NCBI GenBank assembly: GCA_963665015.2
Contig: CAXXSY010000004.1
Coordinates: forward strand, 2,418,001 to 2,482,000
Origin: G963662655 sp963665015
Lineage (GTDB): Bacteria; Cloacimonadota; Cloacimonadia; Cloacimonadales; JAIOQZ01
Length of the DNA: 64,000 nucleotides
Direction of reading: 5' to 3'
Part shown: piece by piece, positions 6,920-16,553 of the stretch
Position numbering within the stretch: the stretch's first letter is position 1
How the letters are laid out: each line of letters starts with the position of its first letter
Translations under genes and position numbers: made by a program
Notes under the pieces: generated by a model
Told to the model about the DNA's origin: nothing
Database searches by the model: none
Seen by the model: only the letters and a program-made list of their open reading frames with translations

Positions 6920-9859
6920 ATGATCGACAGGCAATTGATCGATTTTTACACACGCTTCAAATTCGGCGAAGACAATTTCCATAACCTGATGCAGAAACGG
7001 GTCGGCAGCGTTCTTCTGATCGCCAGCTACTACGACGCGTATATCCTGGAGCAGGACGGACGGCTCTCCGAGCAGATCGTGGGCGAATACCGGCAGCTCG
7101 ACCTCAGCATGAGCCCCATGATCACCACCATGATGCTGAACGAGGATATCGAATCGGCTGTCGCGGAGAACGATTTCGACCTGGTCGTGTTCATGATGAG
7201 GCTGGACACCCGACGGATTTTCAGCCTGGCGACATCCATCAAGCAAATCAAACCCGATCTACCCATCGTTCTACTGCTGAATCGCTATTACTACAACACC
7301 CCGCTCTTCCGGCGCTCCGACCTGAACATCTTCCACGATCTCTTCCTCTGGATGGGCGACGCCAAGCTGTTCGTGGCCATCATCAAGTCGATCGAGGACA
7401 TGAGAAACGCCGAATTCGACACCGAAAAAGGCAATGTCCGCATCATCCTGCTGGTGGAAAACACCGTCTATCAATACTCGAAGGTGCTTCCCATCCTCTA
7501 TTCGATGATCATGGAACAGACCCAGGAACTGATCAGCACCGAGCTCAACGACGTCAACAAACGGCTCCTTATGCGGACCCGCCCCAAAGTCCTCCTCGCC
7601 CACACCTACGAGGACGCGGTACGGCTGTACGAGAAATACAAGGACTACCTGCTCAGCGTCATCTCCAACGTCAACATGCGGCACAACGGCAGATACGACG
7701 CCGGCGCGGGGATAAGGCTCCTGCGAAAAATCCGTAGCGAATCGACCAGCCTGCCGCTCCTGATGATGTCCATTGACCGCGCAAACCTCAGCCACGCCGA
7801 TCAGCTACAGGCGGCGTTCATCGACAAGAGCTCGCAAAGGTTCAACGTCAAGCTGAAGCGATTCATCATGCACTACCTCGGCTTCGGGCCCTTCTTTTTC
7901 CGACTCGAAAGCGGCGAGATCGTCTCCAGAGCCAACACCCTGCCGGAGTTCGAGCAATGCCTGAAAACCGTACCGGACGAATCCCTGCTCTACCACTCGC
8001 GCCAGAACGACTACTCCACCTGGCTGATCGCACACGGATTCCACCACGTCGCGCAGGAACTCCGCAGCCTTTCAGTCGAGGATTTTCAAGACATCGCCGC
8101 CCTGCGCGACTACCTCGTCAATATCTTCGACGACATCCGGCACAAGCGCAACCGCGGCAAGGTAATCAATTTCAACGAAGAAAGCATCGACGAGCAGGAC
8201 CGCATCCTGCTGCTATCGCCCGGATCACTCGGTGGCAAAGGACGTGGTCTGGCATTCCTGAACGCGCTCCTGACCACGCTCGACATGGGAAAGGATTTCC
8301 CCGGCGTGAAAATCAAAGTACCGGGAACGACCATCGTCGGCACGGACGAATTCGACTGGTTCGTCGAGCACAACAATATCCACGAAAAAGCACTGAACGT
8401 CTCCAGCGACGAGGTCGTGCGCGTCTTTACGAACGGAACGCTCAGTCCGCAGATCATGGAACGACTGGCCATCTATCTCAAACACGCCCGATACCCGCTC
8501 GCCGTGCGATCGTCCGGTCTGCTCGAGGATTCCCAGTCGCAACCCTTCGCCGGCATCTACGACACCTTCATGCTGCCCAACAACCACCCCGACGACAACA
8601 TCCGGCTCAAGCAGCTCGCCGACGCGATCAAGATGGTATTCTCCTCACCCTACCAGCACGACCAGCGCAACTACATCGAAAGCATCAACTACAAGCTCCA
8701 GGAAGAGAAAATGGCAGTCGTCATCCAGGAGATCGCGGGAAGAGAATACATCTCGGGCAACCACTTTCCGCTGATGTCCGGCGTGGCGCAGTCGCATAAC
8801 TTCTACCCAGTCTATACCGAGCCGGAAGACGGCGTGGCGCATATCGCCGTTGGACTGGGGAAAATCGTCGTCGAAGGTGAAAAGACGTTCCAGTACTCGC
8901 CGGGAAAGCCCAACATCGACATCCTCAAGATCGAGGACATCGTCGAGAGCAACCAGGAAATCTTCTACGCACTCGACCTGTCCGACAGGATGTTCGACAT
9001 CTCGAAGGGCGAAGACGTCACCATGAACCGGATATCGATCACCTCCAAGCACAAAGAAGGCGTCTTCCAGCCCGTCACGTCCGTTTACGACTACCAGCGC
9101 AAGCAGTTCCTGGACGGCAAGTACGTGCAGGGGCCGCGCGTGATCACCTACCGCAATCCGATCCGCTACGGCGATTTCCCGCTATCCGACATCCTCCGCC
9201 GGGTGCTCGACCTCGGAGAAGCCGCGCTGGGTGTTCCGGTCGAAATCGAATTCGCCGTCGATCTCGCACCCGCCACCTTCACACTGCTCCAGATTCGCCC
9301 CCTCTTCGTGCAGCGGGACACCGTCGATATCGACCTCGATCACATCGATCGCTCGAACCTGCTCCTGCTCTCCACCCGCGCCCTCGGCAACGGCACCATA
9401 AACAACCTGCACGACATCGTCTATCTGCAAAACGACTGCTTCGATGTCACCAAAACCGTCGAGATGAAGGACGAACTGGAGCAGATCAACCGCATGATGA
9501 AAGAGCAAGACCGGCAATACATCCTGATCGGGCCGGGCAGGTGGGGCTCACGCGATCGCTTTCTTGGCATCCCCATCAAGTGGACACACATCGACATGGC
9601 GAAGGTCATCGTCGAGGCGGGTCTCCCCCACTTCCAGGTCGAAGCCTCCCAAGGAAGCCACTTCTTCCATAACCTCGTCGCCCTCAACATCGGCTACTTC
9701 AATGTCCCGCACCAGACCAACCGGAGCTTCATCGACTGGCAAACCATCGAAGGCTTCGAGATCGAACAATCGTGGCAATACTTCCGACTCGTCCACCGCG
9801 AAGCACCCATGAAGGTAAGGATGGACGGCAAGAAACGGCTGGCGATTGTGACCGCATAA
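6920..9859 (+). CDS. Receiver-like domains fused to a PEP-synthase-type ATP-grasp (PPDK_N) domain
   Basis: 979 residues in three parts. Residues about 28-160 and 172-330 look like two degenerate response-regulator receiver folds (VGSVLLIASYYDAYILEQDG; VRIILLVENTVYQYSKVLPI). After a linker, residues about 430-800 match the N-terminal ATP-grasp domain of PEP synthase/PPDK: GSLGGKGRGLAFL (about 435-447) and LAVRSSGLLEDSQSQPFAGI (about 527-546), later EFAVDLAPATFTLLQIRPLF. The phosphohistidine swivel domain (GGxTSH) and the PEP-binding TIM barrel are absent, so it cannot perform the full dikinase reaction. It may transfer phosphate from ATP to a partner, or be regulatory; both are inference. The start is supported by GATGGGAGATTCGG and the full-length N-terminus. 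It stands alone, read toward a repeat-bearing gap. Confidence 0.8.
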   Translation: MIDRQLIDFYTRFKFGEDNFHNLMQKRVGSVLLIASYYDAYILEQDGRLSEQIVGEYRQLDLSMSPMITTMMLNEDIESAVAENDFDLVVFMMRLDTRRIFSLATSIKQIKPDLPIVLLLNRYYYNTPLFRRSDLNIFHDLFLWMGDAKLFVAIIKSIEDMRNAEFDTEKGNVRIILLVENTVYQYSKVLPILYSMIMEQTQELISTELNDVNKRLLMRTRPKVLLAHTYEDAVRLYEKYKDYLLSVISNVNMRHNGRYDAGAGIRLLRKIRSESTSLPLLMMSIDRANLSHADQLQAAFIDKSSQRFNVKLKRFIMHYLGFGPFFFRLESGEIVSRANTLPEFEQCLKTVPDESLLYHSRQNDYSTWLIAHGFHHVAQELRSLSVEDFQDIAALRDYLVNIFDDIRHKRNRGKVINFNEESIDEQDRILLLSPGSLGGKGRGLAFLNALLTTLDMGKDFPGVKIKVPGTTIVGTDEFDWFVEHNNIHEKALNVSSDEVVRVFTNGTLSPQIMERLAIYLKHARYPLAVRSSGLLEDSQSQPFAGIYDTFMLPNNHPDDNIRLKQLADAIKMVFSSPYQHDQRNYIESINYKLQEEKMAVVIQEIAGREYISGNHFPLMSGVAQSHNFYPVYTEPEDGVAHIAVGLGKIVVEGEKTFQYSPGKPNIDILKIEDIVESNQEIFYALDLSDRMFDISKGEDVTMNRISITSKHKEGVFQPVTSVYDYQRKQFLDGKYVQGPRVITYRNPIRYGDFPLSDILRRVLDLGEAALGVPVEIEFAVDLAPATFTLLQIRPLFVQRDTVDIDLDHIDRSNLLLLSTRALGNGTINNLHDIVYLQNDCFDVTKTVEMKDELEQINRMMKEQDRQYILIGPGRWGSRDRFLGIPIKWTHIDMAKVIVEAGLPHFQVEASQGSHFFHNLVALNIGYFNVPHQTNRSFIDWQTIEGFEIEQSWQYFRLVHREAPMKVRMDGKKRLAIVTA

Positions 9860-9871
9860 TTCTTTTGTAGC

Positions 9872-9928
9872 GCTCGACCTCCGGGCGAGCCCGTCTCTTC
9901 CCCTGTAGCGCTCGACCTCCGGGCGAGC
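9872..9928. repeat. Tandem pair of GCTCGACCTCCGGGCGAGC hairpins (family C)
   Basis: Two identical 19-base palindromes (9872-9890 and 9910-9928), each embedded in TGTAGCGCTCGACCTCCGGG and followed by GTCTCTTCCCC, lie 38 bases apart just after the ATP-grasp gene. Further copies are at 16099-16117, 56626-56642 (partial) and 56728-56736 (truncated, fused to another repeat). Confidence 0.8.
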
Positions 9929-9985
9929 CTGTCTCTTCCCCGGTTGCGCAGACCTACGGGTGAGCTTATCGATTATCCCTTGCAT

Positions 9986-10020
9986 CCGTGATTTTCAAAC
10001 GGAGTCTGACAAATCGTATC
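9986..10020. repeat. TCAGAC/GTCTGA-type repeat (family D), copy 2
   Basis: CCGTGATTTTCAAACGGAGT followed by CTGACAAATCGTATCC matches the element at 2831-2866, with one stem change (TCAAAC). The gap of 333 bases from 9860 to 10192 contains only this, the tandem family C repeats and the promoter region of the next gene. Confidence 0.65.
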
Positions 10021-10096
10021 CACCATTGGCGAACTTCTCTTGATCAAGCACCACAGATTGCGAAATGGTGTTCACCTCGATAGCCAAAATAAAACC

Positions 10097-10189
10097 TTGA
10101 CAGATCATTTCTTACGGAACAAATGTTGCATGTATTTAATGATTGCAAAAATTTCACTCTACAGATAGACAGCAACCAGACAGGAGGTA
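10097..10189 (+). promoter_or_regulatory. Candidate promoter region of secreted protein gene
   Basis: TTGACA at 10097-10102 is followed by ACGGAACAAATGTTGCATGT (10114-10133) and ATTTAAT, the same arrangement seen at 1474-1503 upstream of the other propeller-type secreted protein. A GGAGG ribosome binding site precedes the ATG at 10193. The -10 element cannot be fixed. Confidence 0.45.
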
Positions 10190-10192
10190 GAA

Positions 10193-13069
10193 ATGAGACG
10201 TTTTGTACTTATCACAATTTTATTGATCGCTGTGCTATACCTCGTCGCGGAAGACAGTTTGCAATGGCAGGAAAACGGATTGCCGCTGATTGTCAGCAGT
10301 CATATTCGCTGGAACGGAGGCCATGCCCGGGACGCGGACGGCAATGAAATGCTGGTCTGGACAGAGGCTGTAAACGGAAACCACGACCTGTTTGGGATGC
10401 GTCTGGATGCGGACGGACAGAATGCATGGGACGAGCCGCGACTGCTCTATGACGGCAAAGAGTCCATGATCGATCCGAAGATCGAGCTATCCACCGACGG
10501 CGACCTGTTCGTCTCCTGGCTCAGCGGATATTCGGATGACGACCAGCATCTGGAATGCTCGAAATTCGACTGGGAGGGGTCCATGCTGTGGACAGAGCCA
10601 GTCGATCTGTCACCCGTCGTTTACGATTTCGAGAACAGCAAGATGATCGCGGACAACGACGGCGGCGTTTATATGTTCTGGGACTACAGCGGAGACTGGT
10701 TTGTGCAACGACTCGACGAAGGCGGCATTCCGGTTTGGGATCCCGAAACTTTGCAGATATTCAACCAGAATTCGAGTATGTATTCCGACCAGACATTGCA
10801 ATCCGACGGACAGGGTGGCTTCCTCGCGGCTTTCCATGTGTATGGTGGACAGGGGAACGGGTTCATGACGGGCATCGTTCGCGTGCTCCCGGACGGCTCC
10901 ATGCCCTGGGGAGACGATGGGTACATCCTCCTTCCCGTGGGTGATAATCAAAAGCTCTATCGCTACAACGAAAACGAATTCGCCCTGCTCTCGATCACGG
11001 ATGACTCCGAGCAAAGCCTGCTCCTTTACCGCTTCAACCTCGACGGCGAAACCCTGACGGACGAGCCGCTTCAAATAGCCCAGGAGCTCAGCTGGAGTTC
11101 GATCACGGATATCGCCGGCGATGCCGAGGGCAATCTGTACGTGGAATGGCTGAGCGGATGGGATACGTACAATGTCAACACGGTGAAGATCACGCCGGAC
11201 AACGAGTTTTCGTGGGACGAGCCATTCACACACGACAACGTCCTGTCTCAACCTCGCCAGATGAACATCGGGCTCGATCCATCGGGCAATGTTTACCAGT
11301 CCTGGATGAGCGGCGGAGGGGCGTGCGTTCAAATCCTGAAGCTGAATCCGAACGGCGAACTCGTCTGGAGCGCCACACCTCTGGATGCGCCGAACAACTA
11401 CATTACATACATTGACCTCGTCATGGATGTCGGTGAAAACGACGCCAGCCTGTACTGGGCGGACAGCCACGACAAGGGCACGACGATCTACAAGCAGAAA
11501 TTCTCCGGCGACGGAACCATGCAGTGGGAAGGCGACGAAAGGATTGTGAGACAGGGAAGCGATTGCTCGATCCAGGATATTCACGAAGCGCTAAATGCTG
11601 AGGATGAGCTCTTCTTCGCCTGGATGAATAATGATGACGGTTCGTGCTTCTTACAGAACGTTCATCCGGATGGCGAGACCGGATTCCAGAAGCCGGGATT
11701 CAAGTTTACAACCAACGACCACCGCGGAAATCAGGTCGTCACTGTGGAGCCCATGGACGAAGGCTATCTGATCGTGTGGGTCGAGGCGGATATCGAAGCG
11801 GAAGTCAAGAGAATGTACGCGAACCAGTTCGATTCTCAGGGCAACCGGCAGTGGAGCGAGGACCTTACAATCGCGGAATTCGATCTCACGCTGAACGGAG
11901 CTCCGTACGAGGCAATAACCGACCTCCAGGACGGCGAGCTATTGGTCTGCTGGGCGAGATACACCGACGCCTGGGTCTTCGACATCATGGCACAGAAGAT
12001 CGTTGACGGGCAACTCGCATGGGAAGAGCCGGTGCTGGTTCGACAATCGAATAACATTGGCGATATCAAGATTATCGGAGACTTTGTCCTGGATATCGAC
12101 ACGGGCACGCTACGTGTCACGCACCTCGACGATAACGGCGAGATAAGCGAAGGATGGGATGAAGAGGGTATCTACATCGACGACATGAGCTCATTCCAGC
12201 GCATGTTCGCCCAAGAGACCTCCGAGGGCTTGCTGATCGTTTGGTGGGACTATTATTACGAAACGGATGTTGTCAAACATCAGATCGTCCACGAGGACGG
12301 AGCAAAGAAATGGGACAGCAATCCGATTCTGATCAACCACTGCGCCGGCTACAATATGAAAGGGTACGTTGCCGATGACATGCTGTATCTTGCCTGGATG
12401 GACCAGACCGATCTGTCCGCACAGGTCTTCGATCTCGACGGGAATCCTCAGTGGATGCTGCCGATAGCCGTCGATTCGGAGGTAATGAACTTGCAGGACA
12501 TCTGTCCGACTTCCGAGGGCATCCTTCTTACCTACACGATGTATCGCCGGAGCAGCTACAGCTACGAAGTAATGCTGAACCATGTCGATATAGACTGTGA
12601 ATTGTGGGACAGCCCCCGGACAATCTGCAACGCGCAGGGGAGTCGATACAACGTCAACATCATCCCGGCGGAGGACGATCAATACTTCATCACCTGGCGC
12701 GATCGACGCGATGTGATTTCGGGGTATTCCTACTTCGCCCAGTTGTACGAATACCAGCCAGTCGGCAACGACGACCCGCAGCTTGTCCCGCAGTGGACAC
12801 CCGGGCTGACCACGTACCCCAATCCGTTCAATCCCGAGACGACCGTGCAGTTCTCGCTGGCGAGCAAGGCGAAAGTCGAGCTGCATATCTACAACGTGAA
12901 GGGGCAGCGGGTTCGCACGCTGTGCGACGAAGTTCTACCGATCGGCCGACACCGCATCAAGTGGGACGGCACCGACCAGTACCACGGGAACGTCTCCAGC
13001 GGCGTCTATCTGATCAACCTCGAAATCGACGGAAAATGTTATCGCAGCAAATCGCTGCTGCTGAAATAA
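10193..13069 (+). CDS. Large secreted repeat protein with C-terminal sorting tail (paralogue 1)
   Basis: 958 residues with a signal peptide (MRRFVLITILLIAVLYLVAE). The body is built of repeating beta-rich units that each hold phrases such as LVWTEAVNGNHDLFGMRLDA, LFVSWLSGYSDDDQHL, VYMFWDYSGDWFVQRLDEGG and IVWVEADIEAEVKRMYANQF: an acidic, tryptophan-rich propeller-like repeat with the theme W-x-D ... DxxG. The C-terminus is the sorting module TTYPNPFNPETTVQFSL, IYNVKGQRVRTLCDE, SSGVYLINLEIDGK. It should be exported and surface-attached or released by a type IX-like pathway; no T9SS machinery is in the window. Its closest relative is the next gene, with the same architecture and tail (VKGQ.VR.LCDE), indicating tandem duplication. 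Its role is unknown; extracellular binding is a guess. Confidence 0.8.
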   Translation: MRRFVLITILLIAVLYLVAEDSLQWQENGLPLIVSSHIRWNGGHARDADGNEMLVWTEAVNGNHDLFGMRLDADGQNAWDEPRLLYDGKESMIDPKIELSTDGDLFVSWLSGYSDDDQHLECSKFDWEGSMLWTEPVDLSPVVYDFENSKMIADNDGGVYMFWDYSGDWFVQRLDEGGIPVWDPETLQIFNQNSSMYSDQTLQSDGQGGFLAAFHVYGGQGNGFMTGIVRVLPDGSMPWGDDGYILLPVGDNQKLYRYNENEFALLSITDDSEQSLLLYRFNLDGETLTDEPLQIAQELSWSSITDIAGDAEGNLYVEWLSGWDTYNVNTVKITPDNEFSWDEPFTHDNVLSQPRQMNIGLDPSGNVYQSWMSGGGACVQILKLNPNGELVWSATPLDAPNNYITYIDLVMDVGENDASLYWADSHDKGTTIYKQKFSGDGTMQWEGDERIVRQGSDCSIQDIHEALNAEDELFFAWMNNDDGSCFLQNVHPDGETGFQKPGFKFTTNDHRGNQVVTVEPMDEGYLIVWVEADIEAEVKRMYANQFDSQGNRQWSEDLTIAEFDLTLNGAPYEAITDLQDGELLVCWARYTDAWVFDIMAQKIVDGQLAWEEPVLVRQSNNIGDIKIIGDFVLDIDTGTLRVTHLDDNGEISEGWDEEGIYIDDMSSFQRMFAQETSEGLLIVWWDYYYETDVVKHQIVHEDGAKKWDSNPILINHCAGYNMKGYVADDMLYLAWMDQTDLSAQVFDLDGNPQWMLPIAVDSEVMNLQDICPTSEGILLTYTMYRRSSYSYEVMLNHVDIDCELWDSPRTICNAQGSRYNVNIIPAEDDQYFITWRDRRDVISGYSYFAQLYEYQPVGNDDPQLVPQWTPGLTTYPNPFNPETTVQFSLASKAKVELHIYNVKGQRVRTLCDEVLPIGRHRIKWDGTDQYHGNVSSGVYLINLEIDGKCYRSKSLLLK

Positions 13070-13078
13070 TCAGAATTT

Positions 13079-13131
13079 AACGATACTCTCCTGACTTACA
13101 TGTTGACAGCAGGAGAGTATCGTTGTATTAT
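13079..13131 (+). promoter_or_regulatory. 15-bp perfect inverted repeat overlapping a sigma70-type promoter
   Basis: AACGATACTCTCCTG (13079-13093) is exactly complementary to CAGGAGAGTATCGTT (13110-13124), with a 16-base loop. The loop contains TTGACA (13103-13108); 17 bases downstream is TATTAT (13126-13131), giving a textbook -35/-10 pair, with the right arm of the inverted repeat forming the spacer. It could therefore be a terminator of the first secreted-protein gene (no T-run follows), an operator, or both. Confidence 0.65.
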
Positions 13132-13180
13132 GCGCATCGGTTCCATTTTATGTAGTTTTCTTGTTACTGGAGGGAATTCT

Positions 13181-16072
13181 ATGCTTAGAATCGCAAGCCT
13201 GCTCTCGATGTTGATTACCTGCTCGCTGTTCGCGCAACCCATGTTATGGCAGGAAAACGGAATCAGTATCAACCAGAGTCGAGATTACCAGTACGACGGG
13301 AACTCCGTTCGGAACGACGACGGGAGCTTCCTCACGGCATGGACCGAGACCAACGAAGCGAGCCACGACATCTGGGCGATCCGGATGGACGGAAACGGCG
13401 ATACGATCTGGGATGCTCCGCGCAAAATCCTCGATATCGATCTCAGGCTCAACTGCCCCGAGTTCATTCGGACATCCGACGGCAATCTGATGCTTTCGGC
13501 ACTTCGGACCGACATCGCCGACCGTTACGGAATCCTCATTAAAATGGACTGGGAATGCAACACACTATGGGAAGAACCCATCGTATTCGATAATTTGGAC
13601 ATTTTGAGTACCGTCAATTGCGAGATGCTACCGGATGACATCGGCGGCGTATATTTGTTCATTTCCGACTACAATTACCCAGGTACGCGCATTATTGCTC
13701 ACCGGATCGGCCCGGACGGCGATTTCCTGTGGGACGAGGCCGGGCTCGATATGTTCGACGGTCAGGAAAGCATGTCCGCCGGGATAAAAGCATGCCCTGA
13801 CGGCGAGGGCGGCTTTGTCGTATGTACCGTTTTATCATACCGAAACATGTTAGTCGCACAGCGAGTTCTTCCCGACGGTAGCACCCCCTGGGGAGACGAT
13901 GGCTTTATCGAACTGGGGGAGCGAGAATACAATTCGGTCTATGACATCATCCCAGCCGGCGAAGGTCAATTCGCGCTTCTCAGCAGTTCCGCATCCTACG
14001 ACAGGCTTATTCTCGACCGAATCGATATCAACGGAAACGAGGTCACCCCCTACAATATCTCGACCGGCTTCGGATACGATACGAACAGCTCTTACGATTA
14101 CCTCGCCGACGAAGAGGGCAATGTCTATGTGGGCTGGACAGCCAGACCCAGCGGTCACCCGTATGTGCGATTGCAGAAATTCGACAGCGAAAACAACTCC
14201 TGCTGGTACTATACACCGCCGGTCTCGGAGACCTCGGGTTTTGCTTTCCGTAACACCTTGAGACGCGACGAGCAGGGTTATCTCTACCAGAGTTGGTTCT
14301 ACTACGAAGGCGACGATTATCAGATCAACCTGCAACGATACGATCCCGACGGCGACCCGTTATGGGGACCGGCCGGTCTCAGGGTTATCAATGACTTCGA
14401 CGATGTTTCCATGCACGGACACCTGCTGAGCGGCGAGAACAGCCTGCTCTTCTGGATGGAGCAGAACGGAATTTATTCATCGTTCAAGCGGCAACTCTGC
14501 ACATCGGACGCCTGTTTCCTGTACGATGACGAGGACATGATATTCCACAGCGGAATCGACGATCACCCGACCGATTTCAACTTCGGCGAATCTGAAAATC
14601 GCTCGATCGATCGCTTGTACTATTCTTGGGTATCCAGTAGCATTCACAAGCAGTATCTGCAATCCATCGATACCGACGGCGAGGTCTATTCCAGTCCCTA
14701 TGGCATCGAAATCATCGACACACCGCAGTATTTCAACAGCACGAAAATGATGATACCCTGGCAGGACGACGTCATTATATTCTGGTTGGGATTCAGCGAC
14801 AACCAGTATTATCTTACAGCGAATCGCTTCGATCTGGACGGCAACCGCGCGTGGGACCATGATTTGGTTTTGGACAGCGCGGTTTATGACGGTAATTATC
14901 CTTTCGACAATATCATCATCAAGCGGCAAGGAGACGCAATCTTCCTCGGATGGGAAATCCATGAAAACGAATTCAGCCAGATCAAGATTCAGAAAATCGT
15001 CGAGGGCGAAGTCGTCTGGGACGAACCGCTGAACGTCGGCGGAACGCTCGCAAGCAACTCCGAGCTGCTTTGCATCGAAGACGACTACATCCTCTGGTCG
15101 GAAATGGGATTTCGCGTGTTGCGACTCCAGGAAGACGGTAGCCCATACGACGGATGGGACCCCGAAGGACATCGGGTCACGAGGATCGCGGAGACCAACT
15201 CCAACTGGAATATCGTCAACACGGAAGAGGGACTGGTGATCGTCTGGCTCATGCGGCACGACAGCGTCAAGACCATGCGTCTCCAGGTGGTCAGCCAGAG
15301 CGGAGCGATGCGATGGTTCGACGGTCATCCGATCGCTACGGGCGGCTACATGCATGCGCCCGAACTCCACATCGAGGGCAAGGATATCTTCGTCTTCTGG
15401 CGCAGTTTCGACGAGCTGTACATCGACTCGTTCAACATGCACGGCGAGCCGTTGTGGGATTCACGAGTAACCATTGCCAGACCGAATATCACCATCGAGG
15501 ATATCGCGCCGTCGCCGGATGGCTTCCTCATCGGCTATCGCTGTCAGGAAAATGATGACACTCCGGCTGAGCTTGCATTGCAGCATGTCGATTTCAGAGG
15601 AAACTTATGGCCGCGGGAACTGCCGGTTTGCACGCACGAATGGGACAAGCACGACCTGAATATCATCCGATCGACGGACAGCCGCTACTTCCTCGTCTGG
15701 GAAGACGACCGGAATACAGGCAGTTTTGGCGACCAATATGTCCAGTACCTGGACTACCATTCGACCGGATGCGACGAGGACGACCTTGTGCCGGTGTATG
15801 GTCCGAACATGATCGTGTCGCCCAATCCGTTCAACCCGGAAACGTCGGTGCGGTTCTCGCTCAAGACGGAATCGAACGTCGCGCTGAAGGTTTACAACGT
15901 GAAGGGGCAGTTGGTCAGGTCTTTGTGCGACGAGAGGCTGCCCGTCGGCGAGCACGCTTTTCGGTGGGATGGTCACGACGGATACCAGAAGCAGGTGTCG
16001 AGCGGAGTCTATCTGCTCAATCTGGATATCGACGGAAAAAGCTATCGACGCAAGGCACTGATGCTGAAATAG
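13181..16072 (+). CDS. Large secreted repeat protein with C-terminal sorting tail (paralogue 2)
   Basis: 963 residues from the ATG at 13181, chosen because GGAGGG (13169-13174) precedes it and it gives a clean signal peptide (MLRIASLLSMLITCSLFAQ). An earlier in-frame ATG at 13100 would add 27 residues that spoil the signal peptide and overlap the promoter. The body repeats the propeller-like units of the preceding gene (FLTAWTETNEASHDIWAIRM; VYVGWTARPSGHPYVRLQKF; VIVWLMRHDSVKTMRLQVV). The tail is VSPNPFNPETSVRFSL, VYNVKGQLVRSLCDERLPVG, SSGVYLLNLDIDGKSYRRKA. It appears to be a diverged tandem duplicate of the upstream gene with its own promoter. Surface location is inferred from signal peptide plus sorting tail; function is unknown. 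Confidence 0.8.
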   Translation: MLRIASLLSMLITCSLFAQPMLWQENGISINQSRDYQYDGNSVRNDDGSFLTAWTETNEASHDIWAIRMDGNGDTIWDAPRKILDIDLRLNCPEFIRTSDGNLMLSALRTDIADRYGILIKMDWECNTLWEEPIVFDNLDILSTVNCEMLPDDIGGVYLFISDYNYPGTRIIAHRIGPDGDFLWDEAGLDMFDGQESMSAGIKACPDGEGGFVVCTVLSYRNMLVAQRVLPDGSTPWGDDGFIELGEREYNSVYDIIPAGEGQFALLSSSASYDRLILDRIDINGNEVTPYNISTGFGYDTNSSYDYLADEEGNVYVGWTARPSGHPYVRLQKFDSENNSCWYYTPPVSETSGFAFRNTLRRDEQGYLYQSWFYYEGDDYQINLQRYDPDGDPLWGPAGLRVINDFDDVSMHGHLLSGENSLLFWMEQNGIYSSFKRQLCTSDACFLYDDEDMIFHSGIDDHPTDFNFGESENRSIDRLYYSWVSSSIHKQYLQSIDTDGEVYSSPYGIEIIDTPQYFNSTKMMIPWQDDVIIFWLGFSDNQYYLTANRFDLDGNRAWDHDLVLDSAVYDGNYPFDNIIIKRQGDAIFLGWEIHENEFSQIKIQKIVEGEVVWDEPLNVGGTLASNSELLCIEDDYILWSEMGFRVLRLQEDGSPYDGWDPEGHRVTRIAETNSNWNIVNTEEGLVIVWLMRHDSVKTMRLQVVSQSGAMRWFDGHPIATGGYMHAPELHIEGKDIFVFWRSFDELYIDSFNMHGEPLWDSRVTIARPNITIEDIAPSPDGFLIGYRCQENDDTPAELALQHVDFRGNLWPRELPVCTHEWDKHDLNIIRSTDSRYFLVWEDDRNTGSFGDQYVQYLDYHSTGCDEDDLVPVYGPNMIVSPNPFNPETSVRFSLKTESNVALKVYNVKGQLVRSLCDERLPVGEHAFRWDGHDGYQKQVSSGVYLLNLDIDGKSYRRKALMLK

Positions 16073-16553
16073 GAGCCGTTATTCTTTTCCTTTGTAGCGC
16101 TCGACCTCCGGGCGAGCTTCTCTTGAACGGGCAACTATAGAGGGATTGCCCCTACACCCGACTGACGATGGCTGTAGGGCGCAGACTTCCGCGTCTGCCT
16201 ATCCCCTATGGTCCGCCAAGCTCCAGCTTGGCATCCCCTGGGAACGCGGACGTCTGTAGGTTTTGAGGAACGAAAAATTTGAATCCCCAAGCCGTCCGCA
16301 TCTCTCTCCTCACGGATGTACGCCACAGGGAAAGAGATGCAGAGCTCTGGGAATTCGATTTTTCGGGCAAAATCACAAGAGGTCACGCGCAACGAGACAT
16401 AGGAAATGCCAAGCTGGAGCTTGGCGGTACAAACAGAGAGATGCAGGCAAGGGTGCCTGCGTACCAGTAGCGCAGACCTCCGCGTCTACCTATCCCTTTC
16501 TCACCTGATACCCATAACCGATAGAATTGGGGAATTGAGAAGGAAGGAGTCCC
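16073..16553. repeat. 481-base gap filled with a mosaic of palindromic repeats
   Basis: Contains a family C hairpin (16099-16117), a family E hairpin GGTCCGCCAAGCTCCAGCTT continuing GGCAT (16211-16234) with its associated GGGAACGCGGACGTCT block, an inverted family E copy ATGCCAAGCTGGAGCTTGGC (16406-16425), and several GCAGACCTCCGCGTCT-like and GTGCCTGCGTACCAG fragments. Short open frames here run through these repeats on both strands and show no protein character. An AAGGAAGGAGT ribosome binding site at the right end serves the next gene. Confidence 0.75.

Noticed and set aside
9872..9928. A CRISPR array at the tandem hairpins
   Set aside because: Only two copies 38 bases apart, with the between-repeat sequence also repeated; no cas genes.
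16263..16508. Short plus-strand frames between the paralogous secreted gene and the HExxxH gene
   Set aside because: They run through palindromic repeats and change with the repeat composition; no ribosome binding site.
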